Shown here piece by piece: positions 10,403-20,450 of a stretch of DNA of 64,000 nucleotides (positions within the stretch are counted from its first letter, which is position 1; each line of letters begins with the position of its first letter). Made by a program: the position numbers and the translations under genes. Under the pieces are notes generated by a model. That model had not been told where the DNA came from. It worked only from the letters and a program-made list of their open reading frames with translations, and made no database searches. This DNA comes from Eledone cirrhosa (Eukaryota > Mollusca > Cephalopoda > Octopoda > Eledonidae), in the NCBI GenBank assembly GCA_964016885.1, contig OZ024740.1, positions 298,473,525 to 298,537,524 on the forward strand, written 5' to 3'.

Positions 10403-10450
10403 CTTCTGCAGCTTTATCTCTTTCAAGTATTCCATGGAATGGACCAGTTG
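10403..10450 (+). CDS. PNPT1: PNPT1 exon (RNase PH domain 1, part 2)
   Basis: A 48-nt exon between an AG acceptor at 10401-10402 and GTAAGT at 10451. The first two bases complete the split codon of the previous exon. It reads ASAALSLSSIPWNGPV plus the first base of Gly. This is one of the best conserved stretches of polynucleotide phosphorylases from bacteria to man (ASAALSLSGIPFNGP in E. coli; SLSDIPWNGPVG in human PNPT1). The exon is a small one and depends on flanking signals partly of transposon origin. Phase 1 leads to the exon at 61819 across a 51,368-bp intron. Confidence 0.94.
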
Positions 10451-10889
10451 GTAAGTTCTTAAAAATTTAACTTCATTTATCCCACTGCCCCATTATGTAA
10501 AATTTTTAGTTTTTAATAGTACTAAATTTCTTAGTTTGGAATTTACCAAAATCTAGGTCTTGACTTCTCAAGACAGTTTAGAATAAAATATTTTTATGAA
10601 TAACAGGATGAAGGATAGCAGTCATGAATTTTTTCAGGACCTCCGAGACTATTTGGATAAAAGAGTGGAAGCAACCATGACTTTTGAATTATTGCACTAG
10701 AAAGCAGTGTATCAAAATATTGAGTTATTCCTAAACCAGAAACCTTATTCAAATGCTTACAACACACTGGGCTCTGTTAAAGACACTCAGGGGTTTGTGA
10801 AAGGAAAAACTGAAGGATTTTTTATTATGGCGCAAGATCAAAGCTCCTACTCCAGGAAGCATCACAAGCACTTAACGAAGAAGAATACA
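10451..10889 (+). other. start of the 51-kb PNPT1 intron, nothing recognised
   Basis: AT-rich intron sequence. The open frame at 10707-10967 overlaps a MITE and has no recognised motif. Confidence 0.6.
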
Positions 10890-11053
10890 TTAACTCTTTC
10901 AATGCCAACCCACTCAAACCTCCCTCTTCTTTTATGCAACAAAGCCACCCATTATAATACCATTTAAATGATTTTAGTAAATCTCTCCAAATTCTTCAGT
11001 AATTAATTCAAATGTAGTGTATTTTATTAGAAATATAGTAATAAAAGGGTTAA
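10890..11053 (+). mobile_element. piggyBac-like MITE, short copy
   Basis: TTAA-bounded repeat starting TTAACTCTTTCAATGCC and ending AATAAAAGGGTTAA, 164 bp, with an internal deletion relative to the copy at 51181-51416. Confidence 0.75.
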
Positions 11054-11711
11054 GTACCTGTAGAATATGCAGAGGTGGGGAAGAAAATTGGCTAGATTGT
11101 CTTTGATTGTTTGGTCTCAACAAAAAAAATATATATCCAGAGACATGACAGAATTGGCATGTACACTCATTAGAAGTTATACCGTCATTATAAAATACCA
11201 ACAGAAAAGAGGTGGTGTAGACATAAACCAGAAAGAGTGTCATTATAACAAAGCAACCACACTCTGGGATATATCTATACATACATACAGACAGGAAGAT
11301 CAAGGCTAATTAATCAGGTATTATACTCAAAGACTAGCAGAAAAAGAAATGCCTCCTATTTGATGTATCATTCTAATATATGAGAATGTATCTTTCAAAA
11401 AGATGGAGAAATTATCCAAATTTCAAAATATAGAAATTGAGATAATCTGAATGTTGGTATTGAAGTCAGAAACATTCCCTTGGGAATGATAAAAAATAAA
11501 CAAACAGGGACGTGTAAATAAATACATAACCAAAACTCCAAGACTTACAAATATGTACAACTTACAGCATTCTAGGCATTACACATACATTACACAAAGT
11601 AGTTTCAAAACAATAGAAACATTGCTACCACTGCACATACATAAGACTCAGATACCTGTGCTTGGTTATACAGTGACAGCATGCAATAAAAATAAAACTA
11701 ATGTATATTAT
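11054..11711 (+). other. intron sequence, nothing recognised
   Basis: AT-rich. No coding or repeat family recognised apart from AT-rich simple patches. Confidence 0.55.
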
Positions 11712-12080
11712 CATCATCATTTTACATCCGCTTTTCCCTGCTTGCAAGGGTTGGACGGGTCCTATTCAGCACAGCATCTCCCCAAATTGTCACGTCCTTT
11801 GTCATCTGCTCGGTGAGTTTCAGTGATCTGAGGTCTGCTCTCACCACCTCCGCCCATGTTTTTCGTGGTCTACCTCTGCTGCATCTTCCTTCTACTGGCA
11901 TTTCTTGGCACTTCTTTACCCAGCAGTCATCCTCCATGCGCATCACATATCCATACCATCTCGGCCTTCTCTCCTGCACACCACAACTTATCCCTCTTAT
12001 ACCCAGTTTCTTTCTCAACTCGTCTATGCTTGGTCGTTCACACACATTGGCATTGCAGAACCAACAGAGCATAATAATAA
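11712..12080 (-). mobile_element. RTE-like LINE, C-terminus plus tail
   Basis: On the minus strand an open stretch encodes LRKKLGIRGISCGVQERRPR followed by WYGYVMRMEDD and GRPRKTW. This is the C-terminal block (LRWYGHVMRM in the fuller copies). It ends in the ATC/GAT tail at 11712-11723. The copy is a 5-prime truncated insertion of a subfamily different from that at 12839. Confidence 0.82.
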
Positions 12081-12331
12081 TAATAATAAAGACCACAAAG
12101 AAAAAAGTTTTCTAATTGATGTATCTGGCCCCACAGACGAAAATATATCAACCAAGGAAATCGAGAAATTGTCCAAATATAAAGATCTAAAGAGAGAAAT
12201 AATCTGAATGTGGAGGCTGAAAGCAGAAACAATCCCTAAACTAATAAGTGTTTTGGAAATGATACATACACACACACACACACACACATACATAACCCAA
12301 ACCAGGCACTGAACACATATTACGATGAGTA
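12060..12331. repeat. TAA and CA microsatellites
   Basis: An (ATA)n run near 12069-12089 and an (AC)n run near 12259-12288, with otherwise unremarkable AT-rich sequence between them. Confidence 0.7.
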
Positions 12332-15182
12332 CTCATCATCATCATCATCATCAGGTTTAGCGTCCGTGTTCCACGCTTGCATGGGTTTGGACGGGGGTTT
12401 TCCCACTTGAGGCAAGAGTGGTTGTCTTGCTCGCATAGGACTGTCTGGCGGGTTTTCTACAGTTGGATGCCCTTCCTAACACCAACCACATTTACAGTGT
12501 GGGGCTGGGAGGTTTTTACCGTGTTGCCTACACGGCCACATTACAGCGTGGACTGTCTGGCGGGTTTTCTACAGCTGGATGCCCTTCCTAACACCAACCA
12601 CATTTACAGTGTGGGGCTGGGAGGTTTTTACCGTGTTGCCTACACGGCCACATTTACAGCGTGGACTGTGTGTTTTTTTGTCGTGACACCTACACGATCT
12701 CATTTGTTTCGGCCTGGATGTTGTGGGACCAACATAACTGTACATTGAAAGGGGCGGTGTGGATGGGGTGGAGGTGGTGGGACGGGGGGGTGTTTTGATA
12801 GAGATGCCTACTGACTGTAGTAGGTTTTTACTTTGTATTTAGGTAAGGCGGGTCTTCTCTATTACTGAGTACCGCCAAAGGTCTCGGTCCAGTGACATTG
12901 TCTTGGAGAGGTGTAAGCGTGTGAGGTCGGAATTTATCAGCTCGTCCCATGTTTTTCTGGGTCTGCCTACTCCGTGGCTACCGTCTATCTTTATTGCCCT
13001 GCACTTTGTTATACAGCTGTCGTCTTTCATGCGCATCACGTGACCGTACCAACGTAGCCTTCTCTCGAGTAAACAACATCTGATCCCTCTTATTTCTAAT
13101 TTTTTCCTTAGTTCGTTTATGCTTTGCCGTTCACGTATATTACTATTGCACATCCAGCGGAGCATGCAAGCTTCGTTCCTCTCTAGTCTGCGTATATCCT
13201 CTGCACACAATGCCCAGGTCTCACTGCCATGCAGCATTGCTGTTCGTATGCAGGCATCGTATAACCTGCCTTTCATTTTTAGGGAGAACCCTCTAGCGGC
13301 TAATAGTGGTATAAGCTCTCTGAACTTTTTCCATCCAGTTCTGACTCTAGCTACTGTACTTTCAGAGCACCCTCCCCCACTGCTGATTTTGTCACCCAGG
13401 TAACGGAAGCTGTCCACTATTTCTATAGAACCCTCTGCGCAGTTGAAGGAGCTAGTATTTTGTGGGCACTTGCTGCTACTTATTGCACCAGAGCACCGGC
13501 CACATGTAAAATCTATGTTCTTAGTTAGCTTACCTGTGATCCCACTACATCTTTTATGCACCCATACTTTGCATTTGGGACATAAAATGGAGTTTCTACC
13601 TACGCCTTTCCTACACACTGAGCATGGCCATTTCCCAGATGGGACTGCCGCCATATTTTCTTTCCTACAAACTAGAACTTTTGTCTTAGCCAGGTTAATT
13701 TTAAGGCCTTTTGATTCTAGGCCGTGCTTCCATGTTTGGAATTTCTTCTCTAGTTCGGTCATTGATTCAGCTATGAGCGTTAGATCATCTGCGTATAGGA
13801 GTTCCCATGGGCAGCCGGTCTTGAACTCCTCTGTTATAGCCTGAAGGGCAATAATAAATAGTAGGGGGCTAAGAACAGAACCCTGATGGACACCAACTTT
13901 TACGCTAAACTCTTCACTATATTCGTTGTTAATTCTAACCTTACTGACTGTTTCTTTATACATGGCTTGTATAGCTCTCACAAGCCATTCGTCAACACCT
14001 AGTTTTCTAAGAGACCACCAGATAATGGAACGGGGGACTCTGTCGAAGGCTTTCTCCAAGTCGACAAAAGCTAAGTATAGGGGTTTACTTTTAGCTAGGT
14101 ACTTCTCCTGTAGTTGTCGTACAATGAAAAGAGCGTCTGTGGTACTTTTGCCTGACACAAACCCGAACTGCATTTCATCTAGATCAATTCTCTCTCTGAT
14201 TAGTTGCGCTATTACTTTTTCCGTGACCTTCATGACCTAGTCGATTAATTTAATGCCTCTATAGTTACTCCTATCTAGGGCATCTCCTTTTCCCTTATAG
14301 CAGTTAACGATGATGCTGCTACGCCAGTCCTTCGGAACAACCCCATTCTGTACGACTTGGTTAACTATCTGGGTGACCATGGTGTGTCCCACCGAACCAG
14401 ATGCCTTCAGCATCTCAGCAACTATTTCCGAAGGACCAGCCGCCTTACCCGTCTTCATATCTTTGATTGCCTTGCTTATTGTACTACCCTGGACTAACAC
14501 TGCTGGTCCCTCTATTGGGTCGATGTGGGGGAGACTGTCTTTCTCCCATTTGTTCTCCTCATTTAGAAGCCTTTCGTAGTGACACTTCCAAGCTACCTTC
14601 TTATCAGCGTCGGTGATGGCAAGTATGCCATCATCGTTAAGCACACACTTCTCCCCGACAATATCACGGTTTTCCTTGACACATTGCCTGGCAATCCTGA
14701 ACACCTCACGTTTTTGGTCCTCACGTTGTAGAACATGCTTGAACTTTCTTTCCTCTGCTTCCCTTCTTGCGAAGTACACTTGTCTCCTAGCTTCCCTCCT
14801 GGCTACCTGATAGTCTTCTCTACTTCCCCCATCCCGCCATGCTTTCCAAGCCTGCTTTTTGGCCTTAATTGACTCCTCCACCTTACTGTTCCACCACCAT
14901 GTTACTCTCCTCCTACCTACAGGCCTGCTCCAGCCACAGACTTCGTCTGCCGCCGTCAGCAGGTTTGCTCTCAGGAATTCCCACTGTTCCTCTATATTAT
15001 ACGACTCTAATTGCTCTTCCTTACTGTCGAAAGCGTCAAGTAATATGCTTTGAAATTTATTTCTGGCTATGGGGTCCTTTAGCTTCCATATTTTTCTCTT
15101 GAGGATAGTCCTCTTCCGCTGTCTAGTACGTCTCGTCCTGACTATGAGGTCGCTAATTATCAGTCTATGTTGGGAGGTGAAT
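12332..15182 (-). mobile_element. RTE-like LINE copy 1, 5-prime truncated
   Basis: Reading on the minus strand: linker and RT (15182 to 12839), then a 3-prime UTR of about 500 bp with a tandem duplicated module (two near-identical blocks at about 12440-12540 and 12545-12660), then a (GAT)n tail at 12332-12354. The upstream APE endonuclease is missing; the left break of the coding part is at about 15182, where a family-1 SINE follows. Very similar to copies 2 and 3, so the family was active recently on a genomic time scale (inference). Confidence 0.88.
12839..15182 (-). pseudogene. RTE-like LINE ORF: RT, PHD finger, C-terminal domain
   Basis: The frame 15180 to 14240 encodes the linker (WWNSKVEESIKAKKQAWKAW) and RT fingers (GPSEIVAEML, YRGIKLID). 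A TAG at 14237-14239 interrupts it; copy 3 has CAG (Gln) there, so a single C-to-T change made the stop. The same frame continues from 14236 to 12839: FGFVSGKSTTDALF, FVDLEKAFDRVPR, GVHQGSVLSPLLF, YADDLTLIAE (catalytic), a C4HC3 finger (CSVC, CPKC, WVHKRC, CGRC), then LRWYGHVMRM and GRPRKTW near the end. Only one stop separates this copy from an intact RT region. The APE endonuclease is absent through truncation. Confidence 0.9.
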
Positions 15183-15189
15183 CCACATG

Positions 15190-15410
15190 CAATAACAATA
15201 AGATTAATAGTAATAATAATTATTTCTACTTTTGGCACAAGGCCAGCAATTATCCCAGTGCATTACTGGTACTTTATTTCATCGACCCCGTAAGGATGAA
15301 AGGCAAAGTTAACCTCGGCGGGATTTGAACTCAGACCATAAAGGACCGTAACTCTTTGCGTCAAAGCATGGCGTCCGACCCTCTACCGATACTGCCAATC
15401 CATCGCCCTA
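15190..15410 (-). mobile_element. tRNA-derived SINE, family 1
   Basis: Minus-strand copy with an (AAT)n tail at 15190-15222, body GAAAGGCAAAGTTAACCTCG, B box in GGGATTTGAACTCAGACC, and a tRNA head ending CCGATACTGCCAATCCATCG. It abuts the truncated 5-prime end of LINE copy 1. Confidence 0.9.
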
Positions 15411-15524
15411 TTAATAGTAATAATAATGATATAATTTCCTAGTTGACTACTTACAGCTTAACTCATGTATGTTTTCCCATGTATGTTCAAACCAACATTG
15501 AGAGATAAAGAAACACACACATAT

Positions 15525-15885
15525 ATCATTATCATCACTGTTCAATGCCCATTTTTCCATGCTAGCATGGGTTAGACGGGTTGTCCTGTTGTTAGAAATG
15601 CTAGGTCAGGTGACCATGTCTTACCCATATAAAACTGGTTTTGGTTAGGTTTTTACAGTTGCCCTTCCTAATGCCAACCACATTTATAGTGTGTACTGGG
15701 TGCTTTTTGACATGATACCTACACAACCACTACACAGTGTGGGCTGAGTGCTTTTTGTCGTGTTGTCATCACAACCACTTTACAGTGTGGGCTGGGCGCT
15801 TTTTGTCATGTCACCATCATGACCACTATTATGTGTAGACTGGCTGCTTTTTGTCGTGTCACCATCACAACCAATTGCTAGTATG
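15525..15885 (-). mobile_element. RTE-type tail with four tandem modules
   Basis: The region starts (plus strand) with CATGCTAGCATGGGTTAGAC and then carries four imperfect copies of a module of roughly 50 bp (ACAGTGTGGGCTGGGTGC then TTTTTGTCGTGTCACC) between about 15675 and 15880. This is the modular 3-prime UTR of the RTE-like family; the module count differs between copies. Confidence 0.85.
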
Positions 15886-15969
15886 TGTATTCAGAGACAG
15901 ATTTCATAGGCCATTTTGCTATCTCCTTATAATATATAACCAGCAATTTCTCTGTCGGTCTGTCCGACA

Positions 15970-16195
15970 GTGGAAACACGTGCACGCGTGCGAATGTTTT
16001 TTGCGCACGCGTAGAGAGAGAGTGAGAGTGAAAGAAAGAGACAGACGAGAGGGAGATAGCGAGAGAGAGAGAGTGAATAGACGCTAAAACACGTGCGCGC
16101 GTGTGAATGTTTTTTGCGCACGCATATAGAGAGAGTGAGAGTGAAAGAAAGAGACAGACTACAAGAGGGGGATAGCGGGAGGGAGAGAGGGGGGA
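15970..16195. repeat. tandem duplication with CpG-rich core
   Basis: Two copies, about 15975-16055 and 16088-16170. Each has ACACGTGC, GCGCACGC and a purine run (GAGAGTGAGAGTGAAAGAAA). The core is itself nearly palindromic, with CACGTG and GCGCACGCG around a T-run. Confidence 0.8.
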
Positions 16196-16285
16196 ATTGA
16201 TATATACACACAGAAATATATATACATTTCTGTGTGTAATATATATATATATACACACAGAAATATATATACATTTCTGTGTGTG

Positions 16286-16322
<37 letters not shown>

Positions 16323-16375
16323 GAAATATATATACATTTCTGTGTGTGTAATATATATACATTTCTGTGTGTGTA

Positions 16376-16406
<31 letters not shown>

Positions 16407-16422
16407 GAAATATATATATATT

Positions 16423-16454
<32 letters not shown>

Positions 16455-16552
16455 ACACACACAGAAATGTATATATATTTCTGTGTGTGTATATATATAT
16501 ATATTACACACACAGAAATGTATATATATATACACACAGAAATATATGTACA
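16196..16552. repeat. satellite made of palindromic units, array 1
   Basis: Repeated inverted units: ACACACAGAAATATATATAC followed by ATTTCTGTGTGT, spaced by (TA)n of variable length. Each unit can fold on itself and with its neighbours. Frames rich in Tyr and Ile across it are products of the repeat and not genes. Confidence 0.9.
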
Positions 16553-16790
16553 TCCCTTAGCTACTGTACTGTATCTGTTGCCATCTCTCTCTCTCTCCTG
16601 CTATCCCTCTCTTTTAGTCTGTCTGTTTCTATCACTCTCACTATTTCTCTTTGTAACACACTAACGTTCCTCCCCTCTATCGCTGTGACGAATGGGGAGA
16701 TGGAGGAGGAGGAGGAGGAGAGAGTCACTTTGTCACTTCACCTCTGCCTTTCTTTCTCTCCCCTCTCACTCCCTCATTACGTACAGACAT
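16553..16790 (+). other. pyrimidine-rich stretch
   Basis: CTCTCT-rich DNA with a GGAGGAGGA patch near 16700. No coding feature seen. Confidence 0.6.
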
Positions 16791-16987
16791 TAGGGCGGTG
16801 GATTGGCAGAATCTGTAGAGAGTCGGACACCATGCTTCATAGCATGGAGTTACGTCCCTTTACGGTCTGAGTTCAAATACCGCCGAGGTTAACTTTGCCT
16901 TTCATCCTCACGGGGTCGATAAAATAAAGTACCAGTAATGTACTAGGTATTTGCTGGCCTTGTGCCAAAAGTAGAAACAATTATTAG
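16791..16987 (+). mobile_element. tRNA-derived SINE, family 1, well preserved
   Basis: Head starts GGCGGTGGATTGGCAGAATC, B box in GGTCTGAGTTCAAATACC, body TTAACTTTGCCTTTCATCC and TCGATAAAATAAAGTACC, tail GGCCTTGTGCCAAAAGTAG then ATT. Inserted between the two palindromic satellite arrays. Confidence 0.92.
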
Positions 16988-17097
16988 AAATATTGCTTCA
17001 TTTTTACATATCTAAGCATTAGTAAAATAACTAATAATTTCAAAAGTAATTTTTCAATTCCAATTGTTATGAACAGCAAAACAATAATAATTTTGTT

Positions 17098-17338
17098 CTA
17101 AGAAATATATATACATTTCTGTGTGTGTAATATATATATATATACACACACAGAAATATATATACATTTCTGTGTGTGTAATATATATATATACACACAG
17201 AAATATATATATATATACACACAGAAATATATATACATTTCTGTGTGTGTAATATATATATATATACACACAGAAATATATATACATTTCTGTGTGTGTA
17301 ATATATATATATATATATATACACACACAGAAATATAT
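17098..17338. repeat. satellite made of palindromic units, array 2
   Basis: Same AGAAATATATATACATTTCT unit as in array 1, five or six copies separated by TGTGTGTAATATATATA. The two arrays are separated by about 550 bp with a SINE inside and are probably one interrupted array. Confidence 0.9.
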
Positions 17339-17780
17339 GGGCATTTGTCTGTCTGTCTGTCTGGCCTTCCCTAAAACTCAAATGTAGGTGCTACAGAAAT
17401 AGTACCTTCCCCTTCCTTTCTCCACTTTGGTACTACCAAGAGAAACACTGTCGCTATAGAAACATTACCTTCCCCTCTCCACTGACTTTGGTCACTGAGG
17501 CTGAAGGAATCGCTGGTTGCTATAGAGACACCTTGCACAAGCCAGAAGTAACCAGTTCGAGGCGGTTCTGACTTAACACCATGCCAAGGACCATTTGAAG
17601 ATATATTTCCATCGTTATATCATAACGTTTATGTATCATAACGTTTATATTTCCATCACTAATCTCTTTTTCTCCTTTTTCGTTTTAACATATATTTATT
17701 TCAAAGATTTCACCGTATAGATAACATATATATTTATACATGCATAAAAGACACACCGAGAGACGGTGAACATGTGGTGC
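17339..17780 (+). other. unclassified sequence ahead of Helitron ends
   Basis: Contains a short duplicated ATCATAACGTTTAT (about 17617-17648). It may belong to the Helitron whose 3-prime end lies at 17870, but the left boundary is not visible. Confidence 0.4.
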
Positions 17781-17870
17781 CGAAAACATTTCTCATCCAA
17801 ATCTCAACAATATCAGTATATACACTAGATTTGCTCGCAGAAAACCGCCCACTGGGTGGATTTCTGCTAG
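17781..17870 (+). mobile_element. Helitron 3-prime end
   Basis: The sequence CCGCCCACTGGGTGG (17847-17861) forms a short hairpin, followed by ATTTCTG and CTAG ending at 17870, with T next. A hairpin about ten bases before a CTRR end followed by T is the Helitron 3-prime signature. The 5-prime start of this element is not identified. Confidence 0.6.
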
Positions 17871-18752
17871 TCTATATATATAAAATTGAGGATGTCTGTA
17901 TGTGTGTGTGTCTGAGTTTGAATCCCTAAAACTTGAGAAGTACTCAACCGATTTTTTTCAAACTTTACATGTGTATTACTTATGTTTCAGGGAGTGTTGT
18001 GGACATAAATTCAACTTTTGAACCCCTAGGGTCCGGATTAGCTTTTTAGGGGTTTTTTGAGGCGTTACGTCAGACCGATTTCCTTGAAATTGTAACTATG
18101 TATTAGTCAGTCTCTTCTTCATACTGTGAGCAAAGAAAATCCCACTTTTTTATGGCCTATGCCCGCATTAGGTGAAAAACTTCAGCTTTTTAGGGCTCTT
18201 TTGAGGCGTTACGTCTAGCCGATTTTCCCGAAATTTCAAAGCGTATTATGCACATAAAAAAAATTCATTTTCTTGATCCCCTAGAGCTCGCATTAGGTGA
18301 AAACCTGCATTTTTCCTGCTTCATCAAGAAAAATTTTAAAGATTATCCAGCCATTAGAGTATTCGGTTTATTTTCTTTACATGCCTCCACATCCTCCCAC
18401 TGCAAGGTGGTCGTGGAGGTGCCACGGCAAAAAAGCACCCAGCCCACACTGTAAAGTGGACGTGTAGGCGCCACGGAAAAAGCACCCAGCACTCACTGTA
18501 AATGAGGTTGGTGTTAGGAAGGGCATCCAGCTGTAGAAATCAAGCCAAAATCAGTTTCTGTATGAGCAAGGCATGGTCAGCCGACCAGACACTACCCACA
18601 ACAGGACAACCCGTCTAACCCATGCTAGCATGGAAGAACGGACGTAAAACGGTGATGATGATGATGACATATTGTCCAGGCATGCATTAGGTCTGTTGGC
18701 GGCTCACGTTCCAAAATACCTTATCCCGTGAAACGCCGGGTACCACTTCTAG
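17871..18752 (+). mobile_element. non-autonomous Helitron with nested RTE tail
   Basis: The 5-prime end starts TCTATATATATAAAATTGAG directly after the previous Helitron end. The body has repeated blocks with GGCGTTACGTC and GCATTAGGTGAAAA. The 3-prime end has the hairpin CCCGTGAAACGCCGGG followed by TACCACTTCTAG and T, fitting the hairpin-CTRR rule. An RTE-type tail (18395-18667) is inserted inside. No helicase is present. Confidence 0.72.
18395..18667 (+). mobile_element. RTE/SINE-type tail nested in Helitron
   Basis: Two tail modules (GTGGAGGTGCCACGGCAAAA and CGTGTAGGCGCCACGG), then GGGCATCCAGCTGTAG, ACCCATGCTAGCATGGAAG and a GATGATGATGATGA end. Younger than the surrounding Helitron. Confidence 0.85.
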
Positions 18753-18867
18753 TTACTTTATAATTATTGAAAGTTGTAAATGTAATATGACTTGTTTGGA
18801 CTCATTTGACCATTTTAGAGTGCAAAGAGCTAAACTAAACACTATGACTAAATTGACCAAATTTGCG

Positions 18868-18868
18868 C

Positions 18869-18897
<29 letters not shown>
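18868..18897. repeat. homopolymer of 30 C
   Basis: Thirty consecutive C. It produces artificial poly-Pro or poly-Gly frames on either strand. The exact length may be an assembly estimate. Confidence 0.95.
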
Positions 18898-18900
<3 letters not shown>

Positions 18901-19227
18901 TCAGAAATGTTTCAACTGCCTTTGTATATGTATGCTTCAACTTCAGCCTGGAATCCAACTTCAGATCAGCAAATAAAGTATTCTGGCAGACAATCTGCCG
19001 ACTTTGTAATAAGAAGTTCTCTTCCGTGCCTGCTATCAGGAATGCACCTGGAATTCTCTCTTCAGAGAAGTGCATCCCCATGAGATGGAGAGAATACTTT
19101 GCTAATCTCCAAAACCTGGTAACATCATCTTCTGATGTATATGAGGTGCATCTGGGAGCAATGACTAATCTCTCGGAAGCCGAGGTCACAAGAGCAATTA
19201 ACTCACTACCATGCAGCATCGCGCATC

Positions 19228-19289
19228 TCACTATATACATACATATGTATATACATATATATATATATGTATATACATATATAATACAT

Positions 19290-19317
<28 letters not shown>
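19228..19317. repeat. TA/TATAC microsatellite
   Basis: ATATAC/ATATGT alternation inserted within the LINE lineage B remnant. Confidence 0.8.
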
Positions 19318-19321
<4 letters not shown>

Positions 19322-19330
19322 AACAAGTCA

Positions 19331-19460
19331 TTACACCTGATGGGATAGATCTGCCTCCTTCACTGTATTTGTCACCAAAACTATGTCGTCAGCAAATTCA
19401 GCATCTGATACCTTAACTCTCCTGCTCCGAGCCAGCGGTACAGTAAAGCCAATGCATGTC
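19331..19460 (-). pseudogene. inverted LINE RT fragment
   Basis: On the minus strand it reads VPLARSRRVKVSDAEFADDI then VLVTN, which is the YXDD/FADD catalytic region of a LINE RT. It is opposite in orientation to the flanking lineage B pieces, so it is either an independent insertion or an inversion. Confidence 0.6.
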
Positions 19461-20450
19461 CCTGGAGCACTCCAGCCAATGCTATATGAATGCCCTAATA
19501 TTTGTATTTGGATAGATGTTGCTAAATTGAAACCATTCAATATGGGTGTTGGACTCTGCCAAGGGTGCATATTGTTTTTCCTCTCCTGTTCATAATCTTC
19601 ATGGAGACGGTTGACATGCACAGTTGGGTTGGAAGTGGTATTATAACTGGCGGGTATAGGACCAGTTAGCTGGAATTTGCAGATGACATAGTACTATTTT
19701 AACTTGTCAGAAGTTGATCTCTGACATGTATTTGATAGTGCTGAGTGCTGCACGGCTGGGATGAAAATCAGTACTGCGAAGACTGAGACACTCGTCCTCT
19801 CAAGGAAGCCTACACAGTGCATTCTATATGTGAGTGAAGTTCCATTGAAGCAAGTAAAGTTCAAGTATCTCAGGGTTGTATTCACAAGTGATGGAAGGCA
19901 GGAGACTGAATTAAGTGGAAGGATTGCAGGAGATGGTGCAGTAATGTGCCAGCTTCAGCATTTGGTAATCAGAAGGATGGTAGGTGTAAAAGGCAAATTT
20001 ACTCCCTTCAATTTGGTATTCATGCCAACCCTTATCTAAGGTCATGAATCTTGGGTAATGACCAAAAGAATACAATTGCTAATACAAGTAGCCGAATGGG
20101 AGTTCCTCTGAAGGGTCTTTGGAGTAACATTACTGAATAGAGTGCATAGCTTAGAGATCAGGGAGTCGCTCCACATAGAGCTGCTTCTTCTCTGAATTGA
20201 GAGCTCACAGCTCTGGTACTATGACCATGTGGTTAGAATGTCTCAGGAAAGAATAGCTGGACAGATTTTATGTGCAAAACCAACTAGCAGATCCAGGGGT
20301 AGACATCAAGCAAAATAGCCATGAGTTTGGTTGGTCATACTTGGGGATCCAGCCAGATCAATTGGAGACAGTTGCTTCTGACAGGACTCACTGGAGGGTG
20401 TGCCTGAAGACTCTGCTCCCACAACCCTCCCTGGAATAAGTGGGTGAAGA

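Larger units (their letters stand above)
19070..20450 (+). pseudogene. LINE lineage B, rearranged and decayed
   Basis: Plus-strand pieces in order: PMRWREYFANLQNL and EAEVTRAINSLP (19080-19210, RT approach); FNMGVGLCQGCIL (about 19535-19575, RT motif region); MKISTAKTETLVLSR (19761 on) with LKQVKFKYL and VVFTSDGRQ; then YGHESWVMTKR, IRESLHIELLL, and VVRMSQERIAGQI (to about 20310). The C-terminus differs from the main RTE family. A microsatellite (19228-19317) and an inverted RT piece (19331-19460) interrupt it. Several stops and frameshifts; dead. Confidence 0.75.

Noticed and set aside
13119..13844. Plus-strand open frames opposite the RTE LINE (also 26674-27615 minus, 32227-33373 plus, 52541-53784 plus)
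   Set aside because: They are antisense shadows of the LINE coding sequence, repeated in every copy, with no independent motif.
15878..16553. Several long overlapping frames rich in Tyr, Ile and Cys on both strands (also 17054-17381)
   Set aside because: They are translations of the palindromic TA/TG/CA satellite and change composition with frame; no domain or codon bias.
16791..16870. tRNA genes at the SINE heads (also 58607-58665, 45700-45757)
   Set aside because: A and B boxes are present but acceptor pairing is lost and the sequence continues into SINE bodies.
18787..19240. Frames with poly-Pro or poly-Gly
   Set aside because: Caused by the 30-C homopolymer; not supported by neighbouring coding signal.
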